13,615 bases of DNA from DASWRT01 sp036403035 (GTDB lineage: Bacteria > Pseudomonadota > Alphaproteobacteria > ATCC43930 > CGMCC-115725): NCBI GenBank assembly GCA_036403035.1, contig DASWRT010000328.1:1-13615 (forward strand), read 5' to 3'. A program made the translations under genes and the position numbers. Under the pieces are notes generated by a model, which saw only the letters and a program-made list of their open reading frames with translations, was not told where the DNA came from and did not search any database. Positions 6,928 to 13,615 of the stretch are shown one piece after another. Within the stretch, counting starts at the first letter, position 1, and every line of letters starts with the position of its first letter.

Positions 6928-7005
6928 CGCCGGTAGCGGCCGGTCGAGCGCCGTCCGCCTGGAGATCGACCGACGGCTGAATCCGACGCGGGGCGAGGGG
7001 GGCGC

Positions 7006-7046
7006 TTGGACGCCGTCACAACCCCATTGCAATCTTCGCCGAAGAT
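7006..7046 (+). promoter_or_regulatory. Candidate promoter and 15-bp palindrome before the transglycosylase gene
   Basis: TTGGAC (7006-7011) and TGCAAT (7028-7033) are 16 bp apart and form a weak sigma70-like pair. The palindrome ATCTTCG-C-CGAAGAT (7032-7046) begins at the end of the -10 element, in the position of an operator at the transcription start. Both are motif readings without further support. Confidence 0.3.
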
Positions 7047-7093
7047 CCGTTCTCTTCCACTCCCGTCCGGACAAGAGATCGCCGGTTGTTGCA

Positions 7094-9100
7094 ATGTCGC
7101 ACCTTCGCCTAGTCCTTGCCTGCCTCTTCCTCCTCCTTGCCGCAGTCCGGGCGTCGGCCGGGCTGCTCTCCCCCGCGGATCAGCAGATCTATCGCGACGC
7201 CTTCGCGGCGGCGCGGACGGCCGACTGGAATACGGCCCGCGGCGCCGCGGACCGGGCCGCGGAGCGGCTGCCGGCAAAAGTGCTGCGCTGGCTTGAGCTG
7301 ACGCGCAATCAAGGCGGCCGGACGGCGTCCTTCGCCGAGATCGTCGACTTCGCCGACCGCAACCCGGACTGGCCGCTCCCGGCGCTGCTGCGGCAGCGCG
7401 CCGAGGAGGCGTCGGCCGACGTCCCGGACGCGGTGCTGCTTCCCTACTTCCAGAAGAATCGGCCGGCGACGCCCGACGGCAAGCTCCGATTCGCCGACAT
7501 GCTCGCGGCATCCGGGCAGCGCGACGCGGCGCTCGCGCTGGTCCGCGATCTCTGGGTCTCGCCGGAGATCGGCCCCGACACCGAGGCGGCGATCCTATCC
7601 CGATATGCCGACGGGCTCCGCCCGCAGGATCATCTGGCGCGGCTCGACCGGCTGCTCTGGGACGGTCAGGAATCGGCGGCGCGGCGGGAGATGGCGCAGG
7701 TGCCCGAGGAGCGGCGGCGGCTCGCCGAGGCACGGCTTGCCTTCGTCCAGGCGCGGCCCGACGCCGACGCGCTGGCGGCGCAGCTCCCGGCGCCGCTGCG
7801 CGACGATCCCGGACTGCGATTCGAGGAAGCGCGCCGCGACCGCAAGCAGGACCGGCTTGAGGACGCTGCGGCGATCCTGCTCACGGCGCGGCGCGATCCG
7901 GCCGGGCACGTCAACGCATGGTGGTCGGAGCGCAACGTGCTGGCGCGGCGCCTGCTCGACCAGGGCGGCGCGAAGGACCGGCTCGCCTATGACGTGGCGT
8001 CGCGCCACGGGATCGCCGAGCCCGGCGGCGGGAACGGCAACGGCAATGCGGCGGCCTCCGCTGCCGAATACGCCGATGCCGAGTTCCTTGCGGGATGGAT
8101 CGCGCTGCGCCGGCTCGGCGACCCGGTCGGCGCGGCGACGCATTTCGCGCGGCTGCATGCCGCGGTGCGGATGCCGATCAGCATCGCCCGCGCCGCGTAC
8201 TGGGCGGCGCGGGCGGCCGAGGCGCAGGGCAGTGCCGAGGATGCGCGACGCTGGTACGCCGAGGCCGCGGCGCAGGGCACCACTTTTTACGGTCAGCTTG
8301 CCGCGGCGAAGCTCGGAGCGGCAGCGTCGCCGCGCTTTCCGGCGCTGCCGCGGCCGGACGACGCGGCGCGCGCCGCCTTCGACCGGAAGGAACTGGTGCG
8401 CGCGGCGCGGATGCTGGCGGAGCTGGGCGAGGGCGAGACGGCGAAGCTTTTCCTGTTCCGCCTCAGCGCCGCCGCGACGACGCCCGAGGAGCTGGCGCTC
8501 GTGGTCGCGCTCGCCGACGCGGCCGGCCGGCCCGACGTGGCCGTCTCGGCCGCGCGACGCGCGACTGCCGCCGAAGGCGTGCCGCCGCTGGAGCCCGGCT
8601 ACCCGGTGCTTCCCGTCGTCCGCAAGGGTTTGGCCGAGGCGCCGCTGGTGCTGGCGATCACGCGGCAGGAGAGCGTTTTCGATCCGGGGGCGGTGAGCCG
8701 CTCCGACGCCCGCGGCCTGATGCAGCTTAAGCCGGCGACGGCGAAGGACGTGGCGAAGACGCTGTCGCTGCCGTTCTCGGCCGAGCGGCTGACGGCCGAC
8801 CCCGCCTACAACCTGACGCTCGGCCATGCTTATCTCGACAAGATGCTGGACGGGTTCGGCGGTTCCTACGTGCTGTCGGTCGCCGCCTACAACGCCGGCC
8901 CGAACCGGGTGAAGCAGTGGCTCGCGATGTACGGCGATCCGCGCGCGGCGGGCGTCGACACGGTCGATTGGATCGAGAGCATCCCCTACAACGAGACCCG
9001 CAACTACGTGCAGCGCGTGCTGGAAAACCTCCAGGTCTACCGTCTGCGCCTGGGCGACCGTGCGCATGCCTTCAAGCTGGCGGAAGACCTGCGCCGATGA
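7094..9100 (+). CDS. slt: Soluble lytic murein transglycosylase
   Basis: Periplasmic enzyme that cuts the MurNAc-GlcNAc bond of peptidoglycan and forms 1,6-anhydro-MurNAc ends. Residues 1-22 are a Sec signal peptide (hydrophobic core LVLACLFLLLAAV, cleavage likely after RASA). Residues about 23-490 form the alpha-helical superhelix typical of Slt70. Residues about 510-640 are the catalytic SLT domain. The catalytic Glu526 lies in ITRQESVFDP, followed by SDARGLMQLKPATA, the SVAAYNAGPNRV motif and YNETRNYVQRV. The 668-aa length is close to E. coli Slt (about 645). The signal peptide supports the ATG at 7094, although the ribosome site is weak (AAGAGAT about 14 bases upstream). A short Gly/Asn-rich insert near residues 313-320 looks like a loop expansion. 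Identity is secure. Confidence 0.95.
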   Translation: MSHLRLVLACLFLLLAAVRASAGLLSPADQQIYRDAFAAARTADWNTARGAADRAAERLPAKVLRWLELTRNQGGRTASFAEIVDFADRNPDWPLPALLRQRAEEASADVPDAVLLPYFQKNRPATPDGKLRFADMLAASGQRDAALALVRDLWVSPEIGPDTEAAILSRYADGLRPQDHLARLDRLLWDGQESAARREMAQVPEERRRLAEARLAFVQARPDADALAAQLPAPLRDDPGLRFEEARRDRKQDRLEDAAAILLTARRDPAGHVNAWWSERNVLARRLLDQGGAKDRLAYDVASRHGIAEPGGGNGNGNAAASAAEYADAEFLAGWIALRRLGDPVGAATHFARLHAAVRMPISIARAAYWAARAAEAQGSAEDARRWYAEAAAQGTTFYGQLAAAKLGAAASPRFPALPRPDDAARAAFDRKELVRAARMLAELGEGETAKLFLFRLSAAATTPEELALVVALADAAGRPDVAVSAARRATAAEGVPPLEPGYPVLPVVRKGLAEAPLVLAITRQESVFDPGAVSRSDARGLMQLKPATAKDVAKTLSLPFSAERLTADPAYNLTLGHAYLDKMLDGFGGSYVLSVAAYNAGPNRVKQWLAMYGDPRAAGVDTVDWIESIPYNETRNYVQRVLENLQVYRLRLGDRAHAFKLAEDLRR

Positions 9101-9200
9101 GCAGGCGGAGACCGCCGGGGCGATGGACAACCGGGAAGCGAACCGCCAAGCTCCGTCCCTTAACCTGCTTACCCCAACATTGTAGGGAGAACGCGACGTC

Positions 9201-9842
9201 ATGCTGACGCTCTACTACAGTCCCGCGGCCTGCTCGGTTGCATCCCATATCGCGCTTGAAGAGAGCGGCGCCGCGTACGAGGCGAAGCAGATCCTGCTCT
9301 CGAAGGGCGAACAGAACACGCCCGAGTACCGCAGGATCAATCCGCGCGGGAAGGTGCCGGCCCTGGCCTTGGAGGACGGCGCCGTCATTGTTGAGAACAC
9401 CGCGATCCTGACCTATCTGGCGCGGCGCTTTCCCGAAGCGCAGCTTCTGCCGACCGATCCTCTCGGCGAGGTGCGCTGCCTCTCGATGATGGCGTGGCTG
9501 TCGGCCACCGTGCACCCGTCCTACACGCGCATCGCCCGGCCGGAGCGCTTCATCGAGGACGAGAACGCCTTCCCGAAGATGAAGGAGAGCGGCCGGAAGG
9601 CGTTCTGGGCGAATCTCCAGGAATTGGACGGTCTGCTCGCCGGCAAGCAGTGGACGCAAGGCGCGCAGTTCACCGCCTGCGACGGCTATGCGCTGGTGTT
9701 CTATCCCTGGGCCGTGCGCATCGAACTGCCGGTCGCGGAGCTGAAGAACTACACCGCGTTCAAGGACCGCATGCTGGAGCGTCCGGCCGTGCGCCGGGTG
9801 CTGGAGCGCGAGAAGAGCATATTGCTGCCGGCGGCGGCCTGA
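9201..9842 (+). CDS. Glutathione S-transferase, beta-class-like
   Basis: Cytosolic glutathione transferase of 213 aa, a typical length. The N-terminal thioredoxin-like domain (about 1-80) opens LTLYYSPAACSVASHIALEE. Cys11 aligns with the active-site cysteine of beta-class enzymes such as Proteus GST, rather than a Ser or Tyr. The cis-proline Pro53 (GKVPAL) and the glutathione-contacting Glu65 (VENTAIL) are present. Residues about 88-213 form the all-helical domain, with the conserved folding-motif Asp in TACDGYAL. AGGGAGA (9184-9190) is a good ribosome site about ten bases before the ATG. The gene begins 100 bp after the transglycosylase and could be read through from it. The substrate is unknown; detoxification or protection of thiols is the usual role. 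Confidence 0.93.
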   Translation: MLTLYYSPAACSVASHIALEESGAAYEAKQILLSKGEQNTPEYRRINPRGKVPALALEDGAVIVENTAILTYLARRFPEAQLLPTDPLGEVRCLSMMAWLSATVHPSYTRIARPERFIEDENAFPKMKESGRKAFWANLQELDGLLAGKQWTQGAQFTACDGYALVFYPWAVRIELPVAELKNYTAFKDRMLERPAVRRVLEREKSILLPAAA

Positions 9843-9848
9843 AGATCC

Positions 9849-9899
9849 GCCGGCGGACGGCGCGGCGCAGGATCTCTATTCGCCGCGCCGTCCGCCGGC
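9849..9899. terminator. Perfect 19-bp stem-loop between convergent genes
   Basis: Bases 9849-9867 and 9881-9899 are exact reverse complements around a 13-base loop. The element sits between the GST stop (9842) and the stop of the opposing propeller gene (9904), filling the whole gap. Neither side has a T-run, so it is not a textbook intrinsic terminator. It could stop or stabilise transcripts from both directions. Confidence 0.55.
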
Positions 9900-9903
9900 A
9901 ATG

Positions 9904-10923
9904 TCATCGCGGGGCGGAGCGGAACACGACGAGGTGATCGGTTCCGGACTCCGGCGCCCAGACCTCGCCGGGGCGGCCGAGAATCTGCCGGACGTTGGCG
10001 CCTTCGCGCGGGCTCGGGAAGCTCTCGAACCGCTCCGTCGCCGGATCGAAGCGGACGATCGCGTTGCCGCGCCACTCGCTGAGCCAGACCGCGTCGCGCT
10101 CGTCGACATAGACGGCGTAAGGCTGCGGACGCTCGCCGGGGAGCTTCCAGCTCCTCCAGGCGCCGCTGCTCGGGTCGTAGCGCGAGACGTTGCCGGCGTT
10201 CCACTCGCTGATCCACAGATTGCCCTTCGAGTCCGGCCAGACTCGCCGCGCGCCCTGCCCCGGCGTCGGCGGCTCGACCACCGTCGCGGCGCCGGTCGCC
10301 GGATCGATCCGCCCGAGATAGCTGCCGGCGAGCGAAGCGAAGAAGACGGCGCCGCCGTCCTTCGCCGCCGCGATGCCGTACGGCCCGCTTCCCTTCGGCG
10401 CGTCCCAGACCTGCATCGCGCCGGATGACGGGTCGAGCCGGCCGTAGATGCCGTTCTGTCCAGTGAACCAAAGCATGCCGCTTTTCGGCGCGAAGGCGGC
10501 GGTGTTGAGGTTGGCATACCCGCGCGCCGCCGGCAGCGGCCAGCGTTGCACCGCGCGCGTCGCCGGGTCGACGCGGACGATCGCGTTCTGCCCGCCGTCC
10601 GTGACCCAGGGCGCGCCATCCGGGCCGACGATGACGCCATGCGGCGCCGAATCGTCGCCGAGCGGGATGAACTCGACCTTGCCGGTCACCGGGTCGAGCC
10701 GGCCGAGCGCGCCGTTCGGCTGCGCCGTGAACCAGACGCCGCGGTCCGGCGCGGCGGCGGGCGCCACGTCGTGCGGATACGTGCCCGGCGGCAGCGGATA
10801 GGCCTGGATCGCGATCTCCGCGGCACTGGCCGGCAGGACCGGCGCGAGCGGACCGGCGGCAGTAGCGCCGGCAAGAAGGATCAGTGCAGCGCGGAAAAAA
10901 CCTCTCGACCGGCCGGATCGCAT
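9904..10923 (-). CDS. Secreted beta-propeller, Vgb (streptogramin lyase)-like
   Basis: 339 aa. Residues 1-35 are a Sec signal peptide (FFRAALILLAGATAAG, cleavage near PASAA), so the protein is periplasmic or exported. The mature part is built of about 43-residue blades, each carrying a (G/V/S)R-(L/V/I/Y/F)-DP-x-(T/S)-x signature at residues 75-81, 117-123, 162-168, 205-211, 248-254 and 291-297. This is the plan of virginiamycin B lyase and related propellers. Vgb catalysis, as I recall, uses His228, Glu268 and His270. Here the comparable blades read WISEWNAGN and WLSEWRGN, with Glu kept but no following His, so streptogramin cleavage is doubtful. The ATG at 10923 is chosen because GTGAGG lies just upstream and the signal peptide starts there; a longer reading to 11178 would begin with low-complexity sequence. 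Confidence 0.85.
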   Translation of the reverse strand: MRSGRSRGFFRAALILLAGATAAGPLAPVLPASAAEIAIQAYPLPPGTYPHDVAPAAAPDRGVWFTAQPNGALGRLDPVTGKVEFIPLGDDSAPHGVIVGPDGAPWVTDGGQNAIVRVDPATRAVQRWPLPAARGYANLNTAAFAPKSGMLWFTGQNGIYGRLDPSSGAMQVWDAPKGSGPYGIAAAKDGGAVFFASLAGSYLGRIDPATGAATVVEPPTPGQGARRVWPDSKGNLWISEWNAGNVSRYDPSSGAWRSWKLPGERPQPYAVYVDERDAVWLSEWRGNAIVRFDPATERFESFPSPREGANVRQILGRPGEVWAPESGTDHLVVFRSAPR

Positions 10924-11005
10924 GCCTGCCTCACCGAACATGACCGCCGCAATCCAGGTCCGCATACGGGCGCCGCACGCGCCGGACCCGGACGGGTGGC
11001 GGGAT

Positions 11006-11030
11006 GGCGGCCGGGGGGATCCCGGCCGCC
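11006..11030 (-). terminator. Stem-loop after the secreted repeat protein gene
   Basis: Bases 11006-11015 and 11021-11030 pair perfectly (10 bp) around a five-base loop, 17 bases beyond the stop of the leftward repeat-protein gene. No T-run follows on that strand. It could act as a pause or Rho-assisted terminator before the propeller gene. Confidence 0.4.
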
Positions 11031-11047
11031 GCGAGGGAACGTGCCCG

Positions 11048-11467
11048 CTACTGCTGTGACGTGCCCTGCTTGATGTTGGCCTTGTTCGCCGGCCCGCCCG
11101 TCGGCGCGGTCCCGCTGCCACTGCCGGACGTGCCGGAATGCGCCGTATGCTGACTGTTGCCTGCATGCTTCCGGGCATGCTGCTTCTTGGTCCCGGTCGC
11201 CACCGTGCCCTGCTTCGTATTCGCCTTGTTCGACGGGCCGGTCGTCGCCGACGAGTTGCTGTCCGACGACATGCCGCCGCCGCCGCCGCTCATTCCACCG
11301 CCCTGCGCCGGCATCTGCCCTGCGGCCGTGCCCTGGTGGGTGTTCGCCCTGTTGGCCGGGCCGGTGGTGGCCTGCGCGAGCGCCGTCACCGGCGGCAGCG
11401 CGAGCGATGCGGCGGCGGCGAAGGCCGTCGCGAAGAGGAAAGCGCGGGATGCCGGACGTGCGTTCAT
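11048..11467 (-). CDS. Small secreted protein with three TGPxNKANxKQGT repeats
   Basis: 139 aa. Residues 1-31 are a Sec signal peptide (AFLFATAFAAAASLAL, cleavage after ALA). The mature protein is low-complexity and probably disordered. It carries three copies of a 14-residue motif: TTGPANRANTHQGT (34-47), TTGPSNKANTKQGT (75-88) and TGGPANKANIKQGT (123-136). They are separated by a Gly/Met/Ser-rich spacer (about 56-73) and a His/Lys/Ser/Gly-rich spacer (about 93-120). There is no cysteine and no enzyme motif. The ATG at 11467 has AGGAGA seven bases upstream, which fixes the start over longer in-frame readings. A good promoter and paired upstream sites suggest regulated expression. I do not know the function; a secreted binding or surface-associated protein is possible. 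Confidence 0.8.
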   Translation of the reverse strand: MNARPASRAFLFATAFAAAASLALPPVTALAQATTGPANRANTHQGTAAGQMPAQGGGMSGGGGGMSSDSNSSATTGPSNKANTKQGTVATGTKKQHARKHAGNSQHTAHSGTSGSGSGTAPTGGPANKANIKQGTSQQ

Positions 11468-11596
11468 TACGTCTCTCCTGCTGGGATGTTTCTGCGGTCC
11501 GCGCCGGAGCCGCCGACAAGGGTGGAGACAAGGACGAACGGTCTCGCGCTGCTTCGGCGCGCGGTCGCGCCTCCGGACTCCGGGCACCGCAAGGGA

Positions 11597-11626
11597 ACTG
11601 TAGGGCCGTAAGTTAATCGACGTCAA
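11597..11626 (-). promoter_or_regulatory. Candidate promoter of the secreted repeat protein gene
   Basis: On the leftward strand, TTGACG (11626-11621) is a five-of-six match to the -35 consensus. TACAGT (11602-11597) follows after 18 bp as the -10. Transcription would begin near 11590, leaving a leader of about 120 bases before the ATG at 11467. Confidence 0.5.
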
Positions 11627-11646
11627 ATCAAGGAAATTCGACGTCA
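11617..11646. promoter_or_regulatory. Tandem TCGACGTCA sites 21 bp apart
   Basis: Two identical 9-bp copies lie at 11617-11625 and 11638-11646, exactly 21 bp apart, which is two helical turns. Each contains the palindrome GACGTC. The first overlaps the -35 of the leftward promoter and the second lies just upstream of it, as expected for a dimer-binding regulator. The binding protein is unknown. Confidence 0.45.
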
Positions 11647-11722
11647 CCGTTACAGGGCAACCAAGAGCTTCCCTTGCATGTCTTCTTAACCAACCGGAAG
11701 CTTCAAAGTATTCCCCAATTCT

Positions 11723-12646
11723 TCACGCATGGGAGTACATCGGCCGTCCGGCCACGGGGGCGCGGGCCCGGTAGACCGCGCCGGTTTCGGACTCGGTGAT
11801 GTACAGCGTTTTCCGGTCGGCATCGCCGAAGGCGATGTTCGTCGTCGACAGCCCATCCGGCACCACCACCCGGTATTTCGGGCGGCCGAGCCGGTCGAAG
11901 CCGAAGACGCAGCCGTTGCCGGCGTGGGCGACCCAGAGGCCGCCGGTCTCGTCGAGCGCCAGCCCGTCCGGGCCGCCGAGGCCGCCGGAGAGCTGGATGA
12001 AGACGCCGACCTTGGCAGTCGTCCCGTCCGCCAGCAGCGGCACCCGCCACACCGCATTCGCCCGAGTCACCGCGACGAAGATCACGTTCTCCGCGTCGTT
12101 CGGGACGATGCCGTTCGGGCTCGGCACGGTGTCGACGAGGCAGGTCAGACTGCCGTCGGCGGCATGACGGAACACCCTTCCGGTCGGGTCATGGAGGCCG
12201 GTCAGTCCCTGGTCGGTGAAGAACAGGTCGCCGTTCGAGGCGAACACCAGGTCGTTGACGCCCTTGAACCGCTCCAGCCGGTTGCGGACGAGATGCGGCG
12301 TGACGGCGCCGGTCGCCGGGTCGAGCAGCATGATCCCGTTCTTGTAGTCGGCGATGAAGATGCGGCCGTCGCGGTGGATCTTCAGCCCGTTCGGCTCGCC
12401 GTCATACTCGGCAATGAGGCTCCACGTGTCGCCGGACGGCGAGACCCGGAAGATCCGCCCCCACGGGATGTCGACGAGATAGAGATTGCCGTCGCGGTCG
12501 AACGACGGACCTTCAAGGAACGAGTGCAGCGCGGCGCCGGACTTGTTCCAGGCGCCCCAGGTGCTCCGCAGGCCCTGGACCCTGAACCGATCGGGCAGAC
12601 GGGCGTGAATCTCGGCCTCGATGATGTCGGGCGGCGGATACAGCAT
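11723..12646 (-). CDS. SMP-30/gluconolactonase/LRE-family protein
   Basis: Calcium- or zinc-dependent six-bladed propeller predicted to hydrolyse a sugar lactone or similar ester, and probably cytoplasmic since no signal peptide is seen. With the ATG at 12646 it has 307 aa, a normal family length. The four metal-site residues of SMP-30 (Glu18, Asn103, Asn154, Asp204) have clear counterparts: Glu45 in FLEGPSFD, Asn131 in GVNDLVF, Asn178 in SPNGIV and Asp227 in GPDGLALD. Blade turns such as DRDGNLYLVD and DETGGLWVAH repeat along the chain. AAAGGGA stands six bases before the ATG; a GTG immediately before it (12649) is an alternative only one codon longer. It is the first leftward gene downstream of an AT-rich divergent region. 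The real substrate cannot be told from the sequence, and no sugar-utilisation genes are adjacent. Confidence 0.9.
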   Translation of the reverse strand: MLYPPPDIIEAEIHARLPDRFRVQGLRSTWGAWNKSGAALHSFLEGPSFDRDGNLYLVDIPWGRIFRVSPSGDTWSLIAEYDGEPNGLKIHRDGRIFIADYKNGIMLLDPATGAVTPHLVRNRLERFKGVNDLVFASNGDLFFTDQGLTGLHDPTGRVFRHAADGSLTCLVDTVPSPNGIVPNDAENVIFVAVTRANAVWRVPLLADGTTAKVGVFIQLSGGLGGPDGLALDETGGLWVAHAGNGCVFGFDRLGRPKYRVVVPDGLSTTNIAFGDADRKTLYITESETGAVYRARAPVAGRPMYSHA

Positions 12647-12819
12647 CACGGTTCCCTTTCGGCACGGCCGACAGCGGCACGCACGCAGATTGTATGCCGC
12701 ATGTACGCCGCGCCGGCGCCGCGATGCAAGGACCGGCCCCCGGTACGGCCAAGCCAGACCCTAACCGTAAGGCCTTATTTCCTCTAGCGAAATGATTGAG
12801 ATGCACTACAAGCGGGTGG

Positions 12820-12874
12820 ACTGAATAATATATTTATGAAAGAGTCTTGACATAAAAATACCCATTTATGGGTA
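12820..12874. promoter_or_regulatory. AT-rich divergent region with TTGACA and a 16-bp palindrome
   Basis: This is the most AT-rich spot in the window, between the leftward lactonase gene and a rightward small gene. It contains TATATT-like boxes (12826-12834), a consensus TTGACA (12847-12852) and the perfect dyad TACCCAT-TT-ATGGGTA (12859-12874). No good -10 follows TTGACA at normal spacing. If transcription starts from the AT-rich boxes instead, the dyad would form an RNA hairpin just before AGGAG (12874-12878). An operator or a translation-control hairpin are both possible. Confidence 0.45.
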
Positions 12875-12891
12875 GGAGCGTATCAAATCGC

Positions 12892-13248
12892 ATGAGCCAC
12901 CCCGTTAACACCGGACGACCGAAATCCGTCGCGAAAGGCCGAAATCGCCGCACCGCGCGGAGCGCGGCGCCCGCATGCCGCGCCGACGACCGTGCCGCGA
13001 CCGACGAGCGACCGCGCGCCGCGGGCAAAGCGGATTCTCCGTCCGGCAGCTTGCCGCAGGAGCAAATGGACGATGCCGACCGGCTGGCGGCATTCTATCT
13101 GGTGCGCAGACTCGGTCCCGATGCATCGCACTACGTCCGGAGGGTCGCCGACCGCCTCCGCGACGTCGGGAAGACCGACCTCGCCGACGAATGGGCCGCG
13201 ATCGGCGACGCCATCGCGGAGCACGAGAGCACGGATGGAAGCAGCTAG
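12892..13248 (+). CDS. Small hypothetical protein
   Basis: 118 aa from the ATG at 12892; the start is not settled. TAGGAG (12873-12878) is 13 bases upstream. An in-frame ATG at 12868 lies inside the palindrome without a ribosome site. An internal ATG at 13066 has AGGAG only three bases before it. The first half is Arg/Ala-rich and disordered-looking. The last 60 residues are a compact helical unit (DDADRLAAFYLVRRLGPDAS, then RVADRLRDVGKTDLADEWAA) that resembles the short alphaproteobacterial proteins of the pattern YLVxRHGxxA, RAxxLLxxGDxxGxxxW. No function is known for these. It converges with the queD-like gene, 15 bp away. If the internal start is used, the protein is 60 aa and the Arg-rich part is untranslated leader. 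Confidence 0.6.
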   Translation: MSHPVNTGRPKSVAKGRNRRTARSAAPACRADDRAATDERPRAAGKADSPSGSLPQEQMDDADRLAAFYLVRRLGPDASHYVRRVADRLRDVGKTDLADEWAAIGDAIAEHESTDGSS

Positions 13249-13263
13249 CGCTTCTCTCGCGCC

Positions 13264-13614
13264 CTATGCAGGGTCCGCGCCGGGCGGCGGGAGGTAGTAG
13301 GTACAGCTCTCGCCGATCGAGTCGCGGCGGACGGTGACGCGGGCGAGGCCCGGCAGCTTCGGCGCCAGCCGGCCGGCGACCCAGACGACGAGATGCTCCA
13401 GCGTCGGCGTCTGAAGGCCGTTGATCTCGTTGAGCAGGCGATGGTCGAGCGCCTCGCGCACCTCGTCGAGCGCCCGCTCGAACTCGGCGAAATGCAGGAT
13501 GACGCCGGTCTCCGGGTCGGGCTCGCCGGCCACCGCGACGTCGAGCCGGAAGGAATGGCCGTGCATCCGCCGGTTCGGATGGCCCTCCGGCGCGGACGGC
13601 AGGAAGTGCGCGGC
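13264..13614 (-). CDS. queD: QueD / 6-pyruvoyl-tetrahydropterin synthase family, 3' part
   Basis: Cut by the right edge of the window; its N-terminus lies beyond base 13615. The family makes 6-carboxy-5,6,7,8-tetrahydropterin from dihydroneopterin triphosphate in the queuosine/7-deazaguanine pathway, or related pterins. Visible landmarks are AAHFLPSAPEGH and MHGHSF, whose three His side chains bind zinc, DPETGVILHFAEF, the catalytic Asp-His pair in ALDHRLLNE, and the substrate-binding Glu in IGESCTYYL. The alignment to E. coli QueD is easy along its whole visible length. However, the position of catalytic Cys27 (GHKCGRLHGHS in E. coli) reads GHPNRRMHGHS here, so the nucleophile is replaced by Asn. 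Family membership is secure; whether it is a true QueD or a variant member is open. Confidence 0.85.
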   Translation of the reverse strand, partial: AAHFLPSAPEGHPNRRMHGHSFRLDVAVAGEPDPETGVILHFAEFERALDEVREALDHRLLNEINGLQTPTLEHLVVWVAGRLAPKLPGLARVTVRRDSIGESCTYYLPPPGADPA

Positions 13615-13615
13615 G

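Noticed and set aside
7595..9202. Leftward open frame of about 535 codons
   Set aside because: It lies antisense to the transglycosylase, whose signal peptide and catalytic motifs are clear. The translation is Arg/His-rich and without motifs, as expected for the antisense of GC-rich coding DNA.
11673..11706. AGCTTCC and GGAAGCT arms downstream of the lactonase gene
   Set aside because: There are only seven pairs with a long loop and no T-run. It is too weak to call a terminator.
12689..12694. Leftward TACAAT box as -10 for the lactonase gene
   Set aside because: No -35-like element occurs at a workable distance on that strand, so it was not annotated.

Overview
The window is uniformly GC-rich coding DNA with strong G/C preference at third codon positions. 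The trxB gene is followed directly by an LsrB/VtlR-type LysR regulator. That pairing is characteristic of Alphaproteobacteria, so a high-GC alphaproteobacterium is the best guess (Rhodospirillales or Rhizobiales in the broad sense; I cannot name the genus). I see no phage, transposon, CRISPR array, tRNA or rRNA. Most of the window reads as chromosomal housekeeping and accessory genes in short transcription units.

Layout, left half. A 665-aa protein of unknown function (154-2151, +) is followed by trxB (thioredoxin reductase, 2227-3210, +) and the LysR regulator (3336-4229, +). A perfect 10-bp dyad lies at the junction with trxB, and a 15-bp stem-loop spans the trxB stop codon. A convergent gene (4263-5066, -) encodes a protein with a C-terminal membrane anchor. 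Next comes an approximately 540-bp stretch without a convincing protein gene. It holds a candidate free-standing structured RNA (about 5287-5443, +) with four hairpins and a classical intrinsic terminator. A 69-aa protein with a TTG start (5609-5818, -) follows. Then come a single-domain response regulator (6030-6419, +) and a degenerate receiver-like protein (6544-6927, +) that has lost the acidic pocket and carries Glu at the phospho-acceptor position.

Layout, right half. A soluble lytic transglycosylase (7094-9100, +) and a beta-class-like glutathione S-transferase (9201-9842, +) are read rightward. They converge on a leftward cluster: SMP-30/gluconolactonase (11723-12646), a secreted repeat protein (11048-11467) and a secreted Vgb-like beta-propeller (9904-10923). 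The convergence point carries a perfect 19-bp stem. An AT-rich divergent region with a 16-bp palindrome precedes a small protein gene (12892-13248, +). The window ends in the 3' part of a QueD-family gene (13264-13614, -) that lacks the usual catalytic cysteine.

How the genes relate. trxB with its linked regulator, and perhaps the GST, suggest thiol and oxidative-stress physiology. The transglycosylase remodels peptidoglycan, the secreted propeller and repeat protein act in the periplasm or outside, and the lactonase suggests sugar-lactone metabolism. I do not see a single large new system. The most interesting items are the unidentified RNA, the cysteine-free LsrB homologue, the Cys-to-Asn QueD homologue, the pseudo-receiver, and the regulated-looking gene for the secreted TGPxNKANxKQGT repeat protein.
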